In this document: piece after piece, positions 33,083-44,706 of the stretch
How the letters are laid out: each line of letters opens with the position of its first letter
Position numbering within the stretch: the stretch's first letter is position 1
Source of the DNA: Owenia fusiformis
Lineage: Eukaryota > Annelida > Polychaeta > Sabellida > Oweniidae
Reading direction: 5' to 3'
DNA length: 64,000 nt
Assembly (NCBI GenBank): GCA_903813345.2
Contig: CAIIXF020000006.1
Coordinates: 19,911,936-19,975,935, forward strand
Notes under the pieces: model-generated
Databases searched by the model: none
The model's input: only the letters and a program-made list of their open reading frames with translations
Told to the model about the DNA's origin: nothing
Made by a program: the position numbers and the translations under genes

Positions 33083-36000
33083 GTATGATCACTCACTCAG
33101 TGTAAGCGGGTATGATTGGTTGAAATTGTAGGTCACGAAGACGAAACCGAAAGTGCAAATACAATATGTGCAATCTGCAAGACGTTACACATCTTTATCA
33201 TTATTTACAGTACTACATGTAGATCTAAACTCTATCATAATTTTTGTCTTCAATTACTAAATAATTAGAGTCCATTTCACTGTTTAACTGCGTCAGTAAA
33301 AAAATAAGAAATCAAAATATCATTTTGCAATACAACATGAATGACATTTGTATATCTTGGATTGCTTCTAGACTAGTTTGGCTTATAAAGTGTGTGGCCT
33401 CTTATATTTGGATGCTTCTCTGCCATGTTATTTTCAATAAGATTAACATGGCTGAAATTCTTCAAATTACAAGACGGCACAGGCTTATTGCACAAAAAAC
33501 TAAAAAATCTGAAATATACATATGTCATTCATGTACATTATGAATATACTTTTCCATATATTATTGCACAATGGTCTCCCAATTTCTTATTTTTGCCGTT
33601 CTACTTACGCAATGAAGCAGTGAAATGGACTCTACTAATAATCTTGCCTAAGACCTGACCATGGGCTTTCAATTAGAAAGCCCATGCTAAGACCTAGTTA
33701 CTCCTTGTTACGTGTTAAAAAAACTTAACATCGACATATGAGTGTTACCTGATTAATGGGACCCTCAAGTCCCTTCCAAATGGTAGTAAACGAACTCCAA
33801 TGTAACAACATCAGCTTATCTTTCCATCCGATCAACAATAAGTACTGTTATACAAGAAATGTAAACTATTAAACTGTAAAAATTCCCAAAAATGTTCGTA
33901 CTGGCTTGTCATTTCCGGAAGTTATGATAGTTATATTACCGAACATGTGTGGAAATGGAATGTTTGTTCGTTCATTTTACGAGAGCTAAATAAAATGCGA
34001 ACATCCGAGCATCGAACAAACATTCCATTTTCATGCTGATGTAGTTACATTGGAGTTCGTTTACTACCATTTGGAAGGCACGTGAGGGTCCCATTCATCA
34101 ACACTCATATGTCGAAGTTAAGTTCTTGCCTTTTTAACACGTAACAAGGAGTACCTGGGGGCCATTAGAGCAACTTTGTAAAGTATAGAATTAAAGTCCA
34201 TTTTTCTCTAACTATAATGTCAAAACATCTATTGTTATGTTATAGTACAACAACTTACTGATTTCCTAATTTGTAACTTTACGAAGTTTCCGTTAATGAC
34301 CTCCTGGATAGCTTTCCTTTATTACTGGGATTGGCTAAAGTTACAGACAAACTGGCGAAAAGGTATTTTTAAGACTCGCCAGTTGTATTTTGTATGCAAA
34401 TATCATTTTTCCATCATATTTTCATGTTATAACATCCCATAAGAACAGTCTCCACTACTATTTTCTATCGCATCATGTTTTGGTCAGTGTATGGGTTTAC
34501 TATAATGTAGTATCTATTAGTATGCAAATACAGATGTTTTTTACTTCAGGAAGCTGTCCAAGCCCTCAACACCCTTCAATCAAATGCAAGTGTTCTAGAA
34601 AAAGTGAAGAAAGATAGAGGGAAACAACAGGAAAATAACATTCCGGATGTCCTCAGCTTTGCTCAAAGAGCAGGTGTTACAGTGAGTCTATATTATAATG
34701 TATAGGCGCTTTGATGTTCCTCAGAGGCTTTATTTATATATAATAGTAAATATTATATATTTATAATATATAGCCAGCTTTCAGTCATGGGGTGTGCGAT
34801 CGCCAACAAATTTGGTTTTACAAGAGTACATACTGTAACCCATGGGCATGTAATCCTTTTATAAGTCTAACCATCTGAAATTATGGGTACAATCATATTA
34901 ACCCTCTCCTCTCTGAATCAAAGTAAATGTTGTGGTTACCCTGCGCAGAGAGTCTAGTCTGTGGCTTCAAGTTATTTTATGGTTTCTCACTAATTAACCT
35001 CTGTCTTCTTGTTTAAGGTGCAAGACATTGACAATCTGTCAATCATACATGTGAGTGGCACAAAAGGGAAAGGCTCAACATGTGCTTTCTGTGAGAGAAT
35101 CCTACGCAATCAAGGTTACAAAACTGGCTTCTATAGGTAAGGTGTTTCCAAAGAAAGATTAACAAATTTCCGAGATACTACAGGGTGGTCAAAAAAAACG
35201 GCAACCCTAATTTTTCCTCATATCTTTGTCATTTTTGGAAATTTTGCCCTGATATTTGGCACACATGTACATCATTCAATTTCATACTAGACTGTCTTAT
35301 TTCATGAAAATTGGACAGATAATCGCAAACTTACAGCACTTTAAACAAGATGCCCCAGTTCTCCAATATCGTGCTGTAGGCAAACCTGCACATGTTTTCC
35401 AAACCTGTCAGTGACATAACAGCATCCCTCAGCAAGTATGGCCTGAATGACACATGTGATCTTTATTTTGAGGTCAAATGTCTTTCTGGAGTTATTACCC
35501 TACACTCTATCTTTTGGGTATCCCCACTGGTAAAGATTAAATGGGGCCATTATCTGGACTATGGGGTGCCCATTCATTGTCTGTTGTACTGCTGATAATG
35601 TGGTCATTGAAGTGGTCCCAAAGCCAATATTGTGCATCATTTGGTGTATGGGGTATGGTTCTGTCTTGTTGGAACCACTGTTGCTGCCTTTCAACCACCC
35701 TGGGTTCACCTAAAGTCCCCAAGAACTCCATGGGAATCATGGACTTTGACTTTGATGTTGACAGTTATTGCATATCTGTTAGCATCATCAAAGGTAAAGG
35801 ACCCAATCTTCTGAGAACACACTAAACTGTGCATCTATCTGTGTGAAAGTGCCTCTCCACTACTTCATAAAGTGCTTGGCTCCCCAAGAATACATAATTG
35901 TTACAGTTCACCAGTGCATCAAGTTGAAAATGGAGTTCATTTGGATAACAGACCAGCTCAGACAGCCCGAAAGTGGCCATCTGGGGGTATGTTGCTTAAA

Positions 36001-39000
36001 ATGCAGTAATATTGTGACTATCAGTCCGATGGTCATGAAATATGGTAGGTTGGTAGGATATTGAATGATGTACAAATGTGTAAAATATCAGGGAGTTATT
36101 CCTTAGAATGACAAAGATATTAGGAAAAACTAGGGTTGCCGTTTTTTTTGACCACCCTGTATTATGTTATGTTATGTGAATCATCAGTATGCACATGATA
36201 CATGTAATGCTGATCAATATAACATAGAATTAAAGTCCATTGTCCCTAGGCTTTGAATGAGGACAGCTCCATGATGAATAAAATGTCCCTCACAACCAAA
36301 AATCTTCACTTTTTAGTATGTACAGTTGTTTCACTACATATTATATAATCATAAAATCATAATATGTAATGCCAATTTATTTTAAAATGGACACCTAGTT
36401 CTCACCTAAAGCTATTTTTGAATACACGAAATGGATATGGAAGTTTTGATAGGGATGGCATTATGCAATGAGCACATGTACATGTTCAAGTTGATCAGAT
36501 ATTGACATTTCTATATCATTATCTATAAGATATTTATCTACACCTTAAATATTATGAAATTGTTGCAACATCATCTTCTAGAATTCATGGACCTTTATGG
36601 CCTACACCAATGTAAACTACATGACTTTTATATCTTTCTATTTTAATTCATTTAAATTACTCACTTTCCCAAAGTTGACTAAGCTATTATCTTATTATTA
36701 CTTAAGATGAAGCATTGTGTTATCATTTAAACTTTATTTTGAAACACGAAATTATTTCTTTCAATTTATAGAAAAATCACACCGAATCAAAATTTATCAA
36801 TACTGAACCAGGATGTAATATTTCCATCAAAATTAACATAACATTACTCTTTTACAGCTCGCCTCATCTCATTGAAGTGCGAGAGAGAATCCGTATAAAT
36901 GGGAAACCACTGTCCAGAGATGCCTTTAGTTCATATTTCTGGGACTGTTTCCACAATCTGGAGTCATCCAAAGATGAATTTGAGGGGAAGATGCCAGCAT
37001 ACTTCAGATTCTTGACTATTATGGCTTTCCATGTCTTCCGGCAAGAACAGGTAATTGTGCAAATCAAAAATGTTTAAAGGGGAAGTTTGAATTATTTCCT
37101 CTAAAATCACTAAAATTTAAGCTCCTGGCTACTAGCTTTTCAAAAAATTTATGTGGGAAAAATGAACAGAGTTGTTGAAACTTTAATGATAATCTCTCAA
37201 AAACATTTTATGGATTCAAAAATTGAAAATTGAAAGTTATTCAAAGTGATGCTTATTTTTTACCAAGGTCAAAATCGAATTTTACTAGTAGGATTTAAAC
37301 TGACATAAATTGCCACTACACATTTTTTCATATCATAAAGAGTAAAAAGTGTATTCCTTATAAAAAGCTCAATACAATACAATGGGTCAAACATGTAAAT
37401 TAAAAACACATCTTCCAGGTGGATGTAGCTATATTTGAGGTTGGGATAGGCGGGCAGTATGACTGCACTAATGTCATCAGGCAAGTCAATTTATATTTTG
37501 ATATGTTCAACCAGTTTTAAGATTGATAAATCTTCTAAGCTTCGTTAGGAAGGTTGATTTCAAAGTTAATGACACAATCCCTTCAATATGGCTTTTCTAG
37601 ATACATTTGTGTATTCAAGGTAATCTTCACCTTTTTTTATTATTATGAGATTATGTATAACGATTAACACCATGTACTTATTAAGTTTTTGCCTGTATAA
37701 GCTTCATTATAATTTTTCATTAATAGGAAACCTGTAGTATGTGGAGTGACCTCACTGGGTATAGACCACACTAGTATATTAGGAGACACTGTAGAAAAGA
37801 TTGCCTGGCATAAAGCAGGAATATTTAAGGTAAGCATTACATTTTTGTTAAGTGGGCAGGATAAAGGAATTGACAAGGAGTTAATTTAAAATGAACAGCC
37901 GATGAATTAGTTCACTGTGAGGCTGGAATTGGCAGAAGGTGCATACTGCATTCAAATTGTTCAAAGCAGTTATAGGTATAAATATGTCGACATTAAAAAA
38001 CAAATTATGAACCAATTTCTGTTAATACTAAATCATCACATTGTCCATATGAATTCCACTTGACATTCTCCAATGAATCTGAGTGCTTGACCAATCACCA
38101 TGACCAAATAAGGCAAAAAAGTAAATACTTTGTGTTTATTACATATAGAGTGGGTCACCTGCTGTGACAGTGCAAGAGCAACCTGGTAAATCTATGGAAG
38201 TTATGCTAGAAAGAGCTGCTGAGAAACAGGTATACAATCGGCGCGAGTAAAACATCTTTATAAAAACAAGGCACATTGGGATGAAATCGCAACATCATAT
38301 CAATACATATCCAAAAATGTAAAACATTAAAACTGGTCAACAGTATATTGCTTCAGATTGAACATGTATTATAGCCTTGAGAATCGTCATTTCGTGTAGC
38401 TTTTCATTAAGTGTTTACTAAGTGTATAATAACCATAGTCGTATATACTTTTTACACCACATGTCTAATATTTATTTAAAACCTTATATTTATTTCATAG
38501 ATCACTTGTTAAATTAACGTGTTTTTTCATTGCAGTCATCCTTAAGTGTAGCACCAAAGCTAGAGATGTATGATTGGCAGGGATTGACTCCTGAGTTGGG
38601 GATACCAGGGGAACTCCAACATTTGAATGCATCTCTGGCACTTCAATTGTCTCATAATTGGATGGCCAACCACAATAAGAGTAAATACTTTTGTATACTT
38701 AATGGTTTTTAAGTCACACCGTGTAAAGCTTAAAGAATATCTAATTTGTATGTACGCCTTTGTTCCACTATCTGTCCATCTTTCTGCTTAACGGACTATT
38801 ATCTGTAGGATCCAGTACTTTTGTAAGTTATTTAATGTGATATTTTATTTGTAGATAAAAGTGATTTGATTGAGAATGATACCCAGAATGAAATGGAATT
38901 ATCTACCTCCAAAGATGAAGTAGCTATTGCTCCTGCTTTTAGTATTACACCATCTGTTGCAGATGGTAAGTGAGCCTTTTATTAAAATATTATTAAAGGA

Positions 39001-42000
39001 ATATTCCTTGCCAAACCATCTCTCTCCTCATATGGTAGCTATAACCATATATATGCTTTCCATGTTTAGCAAAACACGCAAAAATGTTTTGATATGGTCA
39101 AATTTGATCACTTAGAAATGTGATGCCAAATTCCAATAAGCTGCCATCTTTTAAAATTTCACACAGGAAGTGATGTCATCGACTCTCAACTTTGCATATA
39201 GCATTAGGTGAGGAGCTATTAAGAATTACAAAACCAGCTAAATATTCTTTTTCAACTTTGTATCTTATTTAATCCTTCTGAAAATCTCTTCTTTTTTTCT
39301 AAGTTGACAAGCCCTGAAAATATTTTTGCACAGAAAGTAATGATCACTTGTCTAGAATTGATTTTGTGCTACTTTCCTATACTGTTATGGGCAAGGTTAA
39401 AGAGGTTGAGAGTTGATGACATCACTTCCTGCAAGAAATCTTAAAAGATGGCAGCTCACTGGAAATAAGCACTAGATTTTAAATGATCAATATTGACCAT
39501 ATTAAAACATTTCCCCATGTTTTGCTCAATATGGAAACTATATAATGATTATAGCTACCATATCAAGAGAGAAAGGGTCTGGCACGGAATATTCCTTTAA
39601 CTGTCCCAAGTGCCATTTTTGAAAACAAATTGAGATTTTTACAGATATCCACTATTTAAACCATCCTTGTTCTTACTGTGATACTCCCTTACCTCTATCT
39701 CCTCTCAATAGCCTGCTTTTCAGTGTCAAATTGTCCTAACTCCATAAAAAATTTGAAAATACAATTTGACTTTGTTCTGTGTTTCACTTTAACCAATCAA
39801 ATTGTTTGAATTACACCATCTGGCTAAGAATTATCATATTACAATTTTAAAATGAGATTTGGATTTATTTTTGAAAAAAACGAATAGAGAAAGTAATGTC
39901 CATTGAAAATACATAGCAAAATGGACAAAGCTCACCTTTAATCCTTCGATATTGCGAAAAACTCGGAATTGAATTCTCCTAACTCCATTTTCAATATGCT
40001 CAAAAATGGGCTTAGAAAATCTTTAAATTCATGGATTCTTTAGTGTATATACACAAATTTTTGATAAAAAGAATGTAAAAATTTCACAAATAACAAATTA
40101 CAGATGCCTGAAACTTTCAAAAATTGATTTCTCAGTTTCACAAAAATGTGAGTTGGGACATTTTTATTCTCATAGGGCGTAATGACAAAGGCTCATGATC
40201 TCCTGTTGTTTTTTAAACCATACTGAACATTAAAATAACACATTGTCATCCACTTAATGAAATAAATAAATAACTGCATTGAAAATCTTTACTTAAATAG
40301 AAAATTGATTTTTGAATTTTTAGATTAATAAAAATTTTCATTTTGATTTGTAAATCCATTACGATATTTTAGATGCGTCTCATCCCTGTTTTGGATAAAT
40401 TGGCGATGTACAAAAGTCAACACGCGTAAAGCACAAAACACCCACTAACATGTATTTTAAAAGAATATTTTTATTATTAATTTTGATGGTGAAATTATGG
40501 TCTCAGATATATGATGAGCGTCTGTATAATTTTAATAATATCTTCATATATCTGAAAGCAAGCACTGATAAATATGACCTGGTTGATTTCATGTCAATAA
40601 AGTCACTAAATACTTTCGTAAGTGGGGTGACATATTGTTCTTGTCTCCAACATTTTTGTGGATGGTGTTTGGCAGTTGGTGCTCGGTGGTTTGTATTTGG
40701 TGGTGGGCATCTGTAATAAGTTGGCAGGTGACATTTTGCATGTTGATGCCTTGTAATTATTTCTTTTTGTAGCGTTAAAATCATGTTTTTGGCCAGGAAG
40801 AAATCAAACCATTAAGCGTGAGAGAGTTACATACTATGTAGATGGCGCTCATACTCCAAAAAGCATAGAGGTGGGCAAATATTATATATTCTTATCAATT
40901 TGTTATTTGATTTTAGTATAATGTTTTTGTAGTTCAAATTTTAATTTGGTTTTATATGATTCATGTCAATAAGGTAAAAATATAAGAATGAAGTGCATCT
41001 TATGCACAAGTGTGTGCCATTAGCCTGTTTGATCATTGTTAATGTTACCCTATCTTTTCTACAGACTGGAAGAAAGTATTTAGCTAAACTGTCTGGAAAA
41101 TTTAAGATGTATAATGTAGCTTTTTAAACGATAATTCCATCTTTTTTAGCAATGTGTTCATTGGTTCCAAACTGTGTCCTCAACTGAAGCCAAAGGAGTA
41201 AAGTAAGTTAATTCAATTTTGATTAACTTTTTTTTATTATTTTAGAAATATAAAATAAATCAAAAGGGTTGATGCTTTATTAGAAAGGTCTGTTGGATAC
41301 CGAGCTGTTAATCAATTCCTACAATTATATTTAACCAGTGCTGTAAATGATTAAAAAGCTAGCTTGATGGTTGTTTTTTCCAGATTTCACTTCTAAATGT
41401 CATGTTTTACTGTTGTGTGATAACATGTTATGTGCAATTTTGTAATTTAGGGGTGATGTTGTGAAGGTGCTTGTGTTCAACGCAACAGGAGACAGGCAGC
41501 CAGAGACTCTTATGGAACCCCTGTTGGTGAGTCATATAAATTATGCATCAGTCATATCATGAATTCATGTCAACATTGATATAATGAGAAAGATTGTCAA
41601 TTTTTGATATATGATGACGCAACCAATCAGATGTTACAAAGGTTTGGCTAAAGTAGTACAAATATTGAAAGTTAGAGCCAATTAATATTTCAGTTCACTT
41701 GTACAAATTATTATAAAGTATCCCCCTGTTATTCCTTACATTTGGCAGGACAAGAATGATATTTTGAATTTGAGTGTCCAAATGAAAAAATGAACTTATT
41801 CAGGCAAAGTTACTTGCATTTTTACCATTTTCTTAAAATATAAGACCAATTATAGGAGGATGTATCATTGAAAAGCTCACTCATTTCCCAGTATTTTTAG
41901 CTTACTTAACTATATTAGCCATTAGTAATGAAGAAATTCATATTCTAAGAACATAGAGGTATCATTTCAAGTCAAAACTACTGACAATTTGGGTATTTCA

Positions 42001-43206
42001 CTTCAACCAGCTCTAACTTTCCTCCTAAGGAGGTTAGAGCCATAATTCAATTAAAAAAAAGTCAGGAAGTTTCAGATCAAAAAACCAACTTCAAAAAAGT
42101 TATAAAAAATCCTCCTTAGGCAGATCTGCCCCCCCCCCCCTAACAGTTGAATGGTTAAAATGAGATTGGTAATATGATTAATCATTTTGTATAATTGAGC
42201 TTTCATGTTTTTCAGCCATTGCAGTTTGACTATGCAGTGTTCTGCCCCAACATAGGTACCATATCTACAACTTGTCCGGGTAAGTCTGTGTTGTAATTAC
42301 ACAATTATGATTGCTTGCCTTCATTTTCATTTAAGGGGACAGGCTTATTTCTTTTTTGCAAAATTAATAGGAGGTGACTGAAAAGTTGCTCATTGAAAAA
42401 ATATTGATCATAAGTGGTGAAATTATCAAGTTCCAAAAGTTGAAAAAGATAAGAGTTGAAAATTGTTCCTCATATCTTTTTATCTTCTTTTACTATGTCT
42501 GCCAACTCACCATGGTTGTGAAACTGGTAACTATCTACTAGCATCTGCAGGTGGATATCAAGGTCTATATAACCTATTGTATATATTATATATCATTGTT
42601 TCTCTCTAAATGAGTTTACCGTTTGACCCGATCATTTGTTATTGCCCTTCTGTTTAAGATCCTGAATATGAGCACTGCAATCATCTCCGAAGTAACAATT
42701 TTACATCCCTTTCAGACCGAACAAACTTCATGGTAACGAAAGGTACACAGTTGTCACGTTGCATCAAAAATAGAAACGTCTGGCTGGAACTGATGAACAA
42801 CTATGCAAAGATGAAAACTGCTGGGAAAAATGGCATCATGCAACCAAATGTTGATATAGCCGAAGAAGTGCCTGCCAAGCAAATCAAACTCAATAGTGAT
42901 AGCATTGTAGCCAATCAAAATGGATTGTCATATGGAAACAACCAATCAGATAGTGCCTTAGAGGAGAAAGACCCCTTAAATGATTTGAGTGTGAAAACAT
43001 TGACATTTCCGTGTATATCAGATACTCTAGTGTGGGTTTCTCAGGGAAAAGACGATACTATTAACTCTAGTAGTAATAACATCCTGACTTCCCCTATTCC
43101 ACAAACATTGACCTCTGCTACACACATTCAAGTGTTGGTTACTGGGAGTATTCATTTAGTTGGAGGGGTGCTGGGTGTTCTAGATCCTGATTTGACAGAA
43201 TGTTAA
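32990..43206 (+). CDS. FPGS: Folylpolyglutamate synthase, complete 14-exon CDS, 606 aa
   Basis: ATP-dependent ligase that adds gamma-glutamates to folates, retaining them in cytosol and mitochondria. Exons: 32990-33082, 34550-34681, 35018-35136, 36858-37050, 37419-37480, 37727-37829, 38149-38229, 38536-38680, 38855-38965, 40773-40870, 41150-41202, 41451-41526, 42216-42279, 42716-43206. Phases join throughout (1821 bp with stop); human FPGS is 587 aa. Met1 starts an Arg/Lys-rich, acid-free presequence ([20 protein letters not shown]) and Met21 (33050) could start a cytosolic form. Family motifs: [15 protein letters not shown]-loop [11 protein letters not shown] (86-96), [52 protein letters not shown] (369-374), VFNATGD and [14 protein letters not shown]. 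Intron 5 uses a GC donor. The first AATAAA found downstream is at 44993. Confidence 0.97.
33662..33686. mobile_element. Hairpin element, copy 3
   Basis: A TGGGCTTTCAATT/AGAAAGCCCA hairpin in FPGS intron 1. CTAAGACCT occurs on both sides (33648-33656 and 33687-33695), with four to five extra bases (GACC) on the left. A half-copy (GCATGGGCTTTCAA) is at 57856-57869. Confidence 0.65.
33701..34151. repeat. 451-bp inverted-repeat element in FPGS intron 1
   Basis: The ends CTCCTTGTTACGTGTTAA and TTAACACGTAACAAGGAG are inverted, and arms of about 110 bp share AACGAACTCCAATGTAAC and its inverse. Confidence 0.85.
34550..34681 (+). CDS. FPGS: FPGS exon 2
   Basis: 44 codons, [20 protein letters not shown] to [10 protein letters not shown], the N-terminal helix of the synthase. 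Confidence 0.96.
35018..35136 (+). CDS. FPGS: FPGS exon 3: ATP-binding P-loop
   Basis: [30 protein letters not shown] and TGFY plus two bases of Ser115. Carries GTKGKGS. Confidence 0.97.
35181..36159 (-). mobile_element. Mariner-type element (979 bp) with a transposase remnant
   Basis: Starts CAGGGTGGTCAAAAAAAACG and ends GTTTTTTTTGACCACCCTG, TA-flanked, in FPGS intron 3. The minus strand at about 35500-35745 encodes pieces of a DDE transposase: [12 protein letters not shown] and EWAPHSPD, with [11 protein letters not shown] in a different frame. Intact relatives read FQQDG.PHT, EWPPxSPDLNP and W..LK. Frameshifted and far too short, hence inactive. Confidence 0.8.
36858..37050 (+). CDS. FPGS: FPGS exon 4
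   Basis: 64 codons after a split Ser: [39 protein letters not shown]. Strongly conserved folate/ATP-site region. Confidence 0.97.
37419..37480 (+). CDS. FPGS: FPGS exon 5, GC splice donor
   Basis: [20 protein letters not shown] plus AG of Arg200. The exon ends ATCAG followed by GCAAGT, and the next exon supplies G AAA CCT (Arg-Lys-Pro), so the intron is GC-AG. Confidence 0.93.
37727..37829 (+). CDS. FPGS: FPGS exon 6
   Basis: [20 protein letters not shown] then [14 protein letters not shown]; the conserved Mg/ATP-site segment. Confidence 0.97.
38149..38229 (+). CDS. FPGS: FPGS exon 7
   Basis: 27 codons, [20 protein letters not shown] to AAEKQ. Matches the P-A-x-T-V-x-Q-P segment of FPGS. 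Confidence 0.93.
38536..38680 (+). CDS. FPGS: FPGS exon 8
   Basis: [20 protein letters not shown], then GEL[16 protein letters not shown]. Contains the conserved N-A-x-L-A-L-Q-L-x-H. Confidence 0.94.
38855..38965 (+). CDS. FPGS: FPGS exon 9: variable acidic linker
   Basis: 36 codons rich in Asp, Glu, Ser and Thr ([20 protein letters not shown] and on), bounded by GTAG and GTAAGT and in phase. Corresponds to the poorly conserved linker before the C-terminal domain. Confidence 0.82.
38993..39600. mobile_element. piggyBac-like MITE family, copy 2, in FPGS intron 9
   Basis: TTAA flanks, ends AGGAATATTCCTTGCCAAAC and GGCACGGAATATTCCT. Shares ACAGGAAGTGATGTCATCGA (after one change) with copy 1 at 21724. 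Begins 27 bp after exon 9. Confidence 0.85.
40618..40755 (-). repeat. Dispersed repeat family, copy 3 (inverted)
   Basis: The minus strand reads ACATGCAAAATGTCACCTGC, ACCAACTGCCAAACACC and CCACAAAAATGTTG, like 8030-8165. It ends about 18 bp before FPGS exon 10. Confidence 0.6.
40773..40870 (+). CDS. FPGS: FPGS exon 10
   Basis: [20 protein letters not shown], then [12 protein letters not shown]: start of the C-terminal domain with the hallmark DGAHT. Confidence 0.97.
41150..41202 (+). CDS. FPGS: FPGS exon 11
   Basis: 17 codons, [17 protein letters not shown], plus two bases of Lys397. Too short to stand out as an ORF; phase and context fit. Confidence 0.92.
41451..41526 (+). CDS. FPGS: FPGS exon 12
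   Basis: [20 protein letters not shown] then MEPLL: the conserved FNATGDR strand-loop. Confidence 0.96.
41920..42165 (+). repeat. Dispersed repeat related to 46376-46765
   Basis: GAAGAAATTCATATTCTAAG, TCAAGTCAAAACTACTGACA and a GGCAGATCTGCC/C-run segment are shared. It lies within FPGS intron 12. Confidence 0.8.
42216..42279 (+). CDS. FPGS: FPGS exon 13
   Basis: [20 protein letters not shown], then Pro and one base of Asp444. Matches the FDYAVFCPN block. Confidence 0.96.
42716..43206 (+). CDS. FPGS: FPGS exon 14 (last)
   Basis: Starts in phase after CCCTTTCAG and encodes [16 protein letters not shown], a Ser/Asn/Glu-rich variable stretch, then [20 protein letters not shown] and stop. A second in-phase acceptor (TTTAAG, about 42658) would add 19 residues. 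I preferred 42716 for its pyrimidine tract and better alignment. Confidence 0.93.
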
Positions 43207-44150
43207 GATCTAAGATCAGGTTTAACTCTTATTATATTTTTAAAACTGAAGGTAGCAGATGTAAACCTCAAGCCATTTATGTATGTGTTATGTGAATGCA
43301 TATTTTAATTAATCATATTATATTAACTGTTAATGATTTGCTCAATAGACTAGATGTGAGTAGAAATAATCTTCATTGATATAATTAAAAGTATATCTAG
43401 AAATATGGATTTGAAAATTGTTTATCAACTTTGAATCTTTTTTGGGAAACTGGGAGATTCCCCATAGACCCCATGTTATAAAATCATATAAAGTGAAATA
43501 TGTTTTCTTGTTTTGGATAGATAATATTTCATTTTACTGGACATATTTTGATTTGCATTAACTATTAGATACATGAGCGTGATATGAAAATTGAACCACT
43601 AAAACTAATAATATTTAAGTTAAATGGAACTTTCTACTATACCCACCATGCTATCTGACCAGAATGAGCCACCTGGTGGTGAGACTGTTAACTACCTACT
43701 CGCATCTGCGTTATTGCACTTTGACTTATTACATTAATAACTGAATATTATTAATTAATGTCAAGTACAGGTTATTTCAATTGGTTACATATAAGTCCAG
43801 AGTGCAATAGATAAAAGATGAGGGTATTATGTGTCCGAATAATGCACAACTAATACACCAAATATTTTAGTTCTCTTTGTCCTGATTGTATTGTGAATCA
43901 TGTTTTACCGTATATACAATATGAAATGTGATTGTGACTACAATAATATACACATACAATCAATATAATTTATGGGTGTAATCGATGCATAAGCTTATAG
44001 TGAAACCTTTGGAAGTGAATGCATTTGGTACTTCAAAATAATGTTTCACTTGGGCGGTGTTCCTCCCATAAAGGTTAATCTTACACATAGTTAATAGGTA
44101 ACAGGATTTTGAAGTGTTCTATAAGGCATGTAAGGAGGTGCCCGATGACC
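43207..44150. other. Downstream of FPGS, probable 3'UTR or intergenic
   Basis: No ORF or element recognised. Canonical AATAAA is not seen until 44993. Confidence 0.4.
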
Positions 44151-44151
44151 A

Positions 44152-44541
44152 GGTTTTATAACATACCTATGATGATGTATGACTAAACTGTTCACAATAC
44201 AGTGGGCCAGTATACGTTTCGAAAAGCCTGCGCCATCTAACTTTCTGATCGGTCAAGGCGCTATTACGTTGTAGTTGTAGGTTTAGAAAAACTGCTCGTG
44301 TAGTGTTATTTTCAGCTGATCACGTGTATTAATGCATTTGGTCAATCGCAGACACGGGAACATTCTTCTTCAAAGGACATCATTTATGCTTAAATTCAGT
44401 ATATAATATACTATATACCTGCTGCAAGGATGACATTGGAACGGACCATCAATTTTTGTTTTTGAAACCCTTTGTTAATCAATTAAATAATTTAAAAATC
44501 AGTTCTCTTTGACCACTCTACATCATAGGTATGTTACAAAT
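44152..44541. repeat. ~390-bp inverted-repeat element
   Basis: TTATAACATACCTATGATG at the left and CATCATAGGTATGTTACAA at the right are inverted. Non-coding interior. Confidence 0.65.
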
Positions 44542-44552
44542 CGTTTATGTCA

Positions 44553-44706
44553 CTATCGTGGCACATATTCCCTTGGTTCTCAGTGATCAATGGCCCTCGA
44601 CCAATGGCCCTCGATCAATGGCCCTCGACCAATGGCCCTCGATCAATGGCCCTCGCAAGGTCCGGCCATATATCACTGAAAACCTCGGACATATATGCCA
44701 CGATAG
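44553..44706. repeat. 14-bp minisatellite enclosed by a hairpin
   Basis: Five 14-bp units (44585-44654) alternate GATCAATGGCCCTC and GACCAATGGCCCTC, giving a 28-bp higher-order period. Flanking CTATCGTGGCACATAT (44553) and ATATATGCCACGATAG (44691-44706) are inverted. Confidence 0.9.

Noticed and set aside
35541-35825. Plus-strand ORFs of 60-94 codons
   Set aside because: Antisense to the decayed mariner transposase fragment.
42659-42715. Alternative acceptor adding 19 residues to FPGS exon 14
   Set aside because: In phase and possible, but TTTAAG is a poor acceptor beside CCCTTTCAG, and the extra residues have no match in the family.
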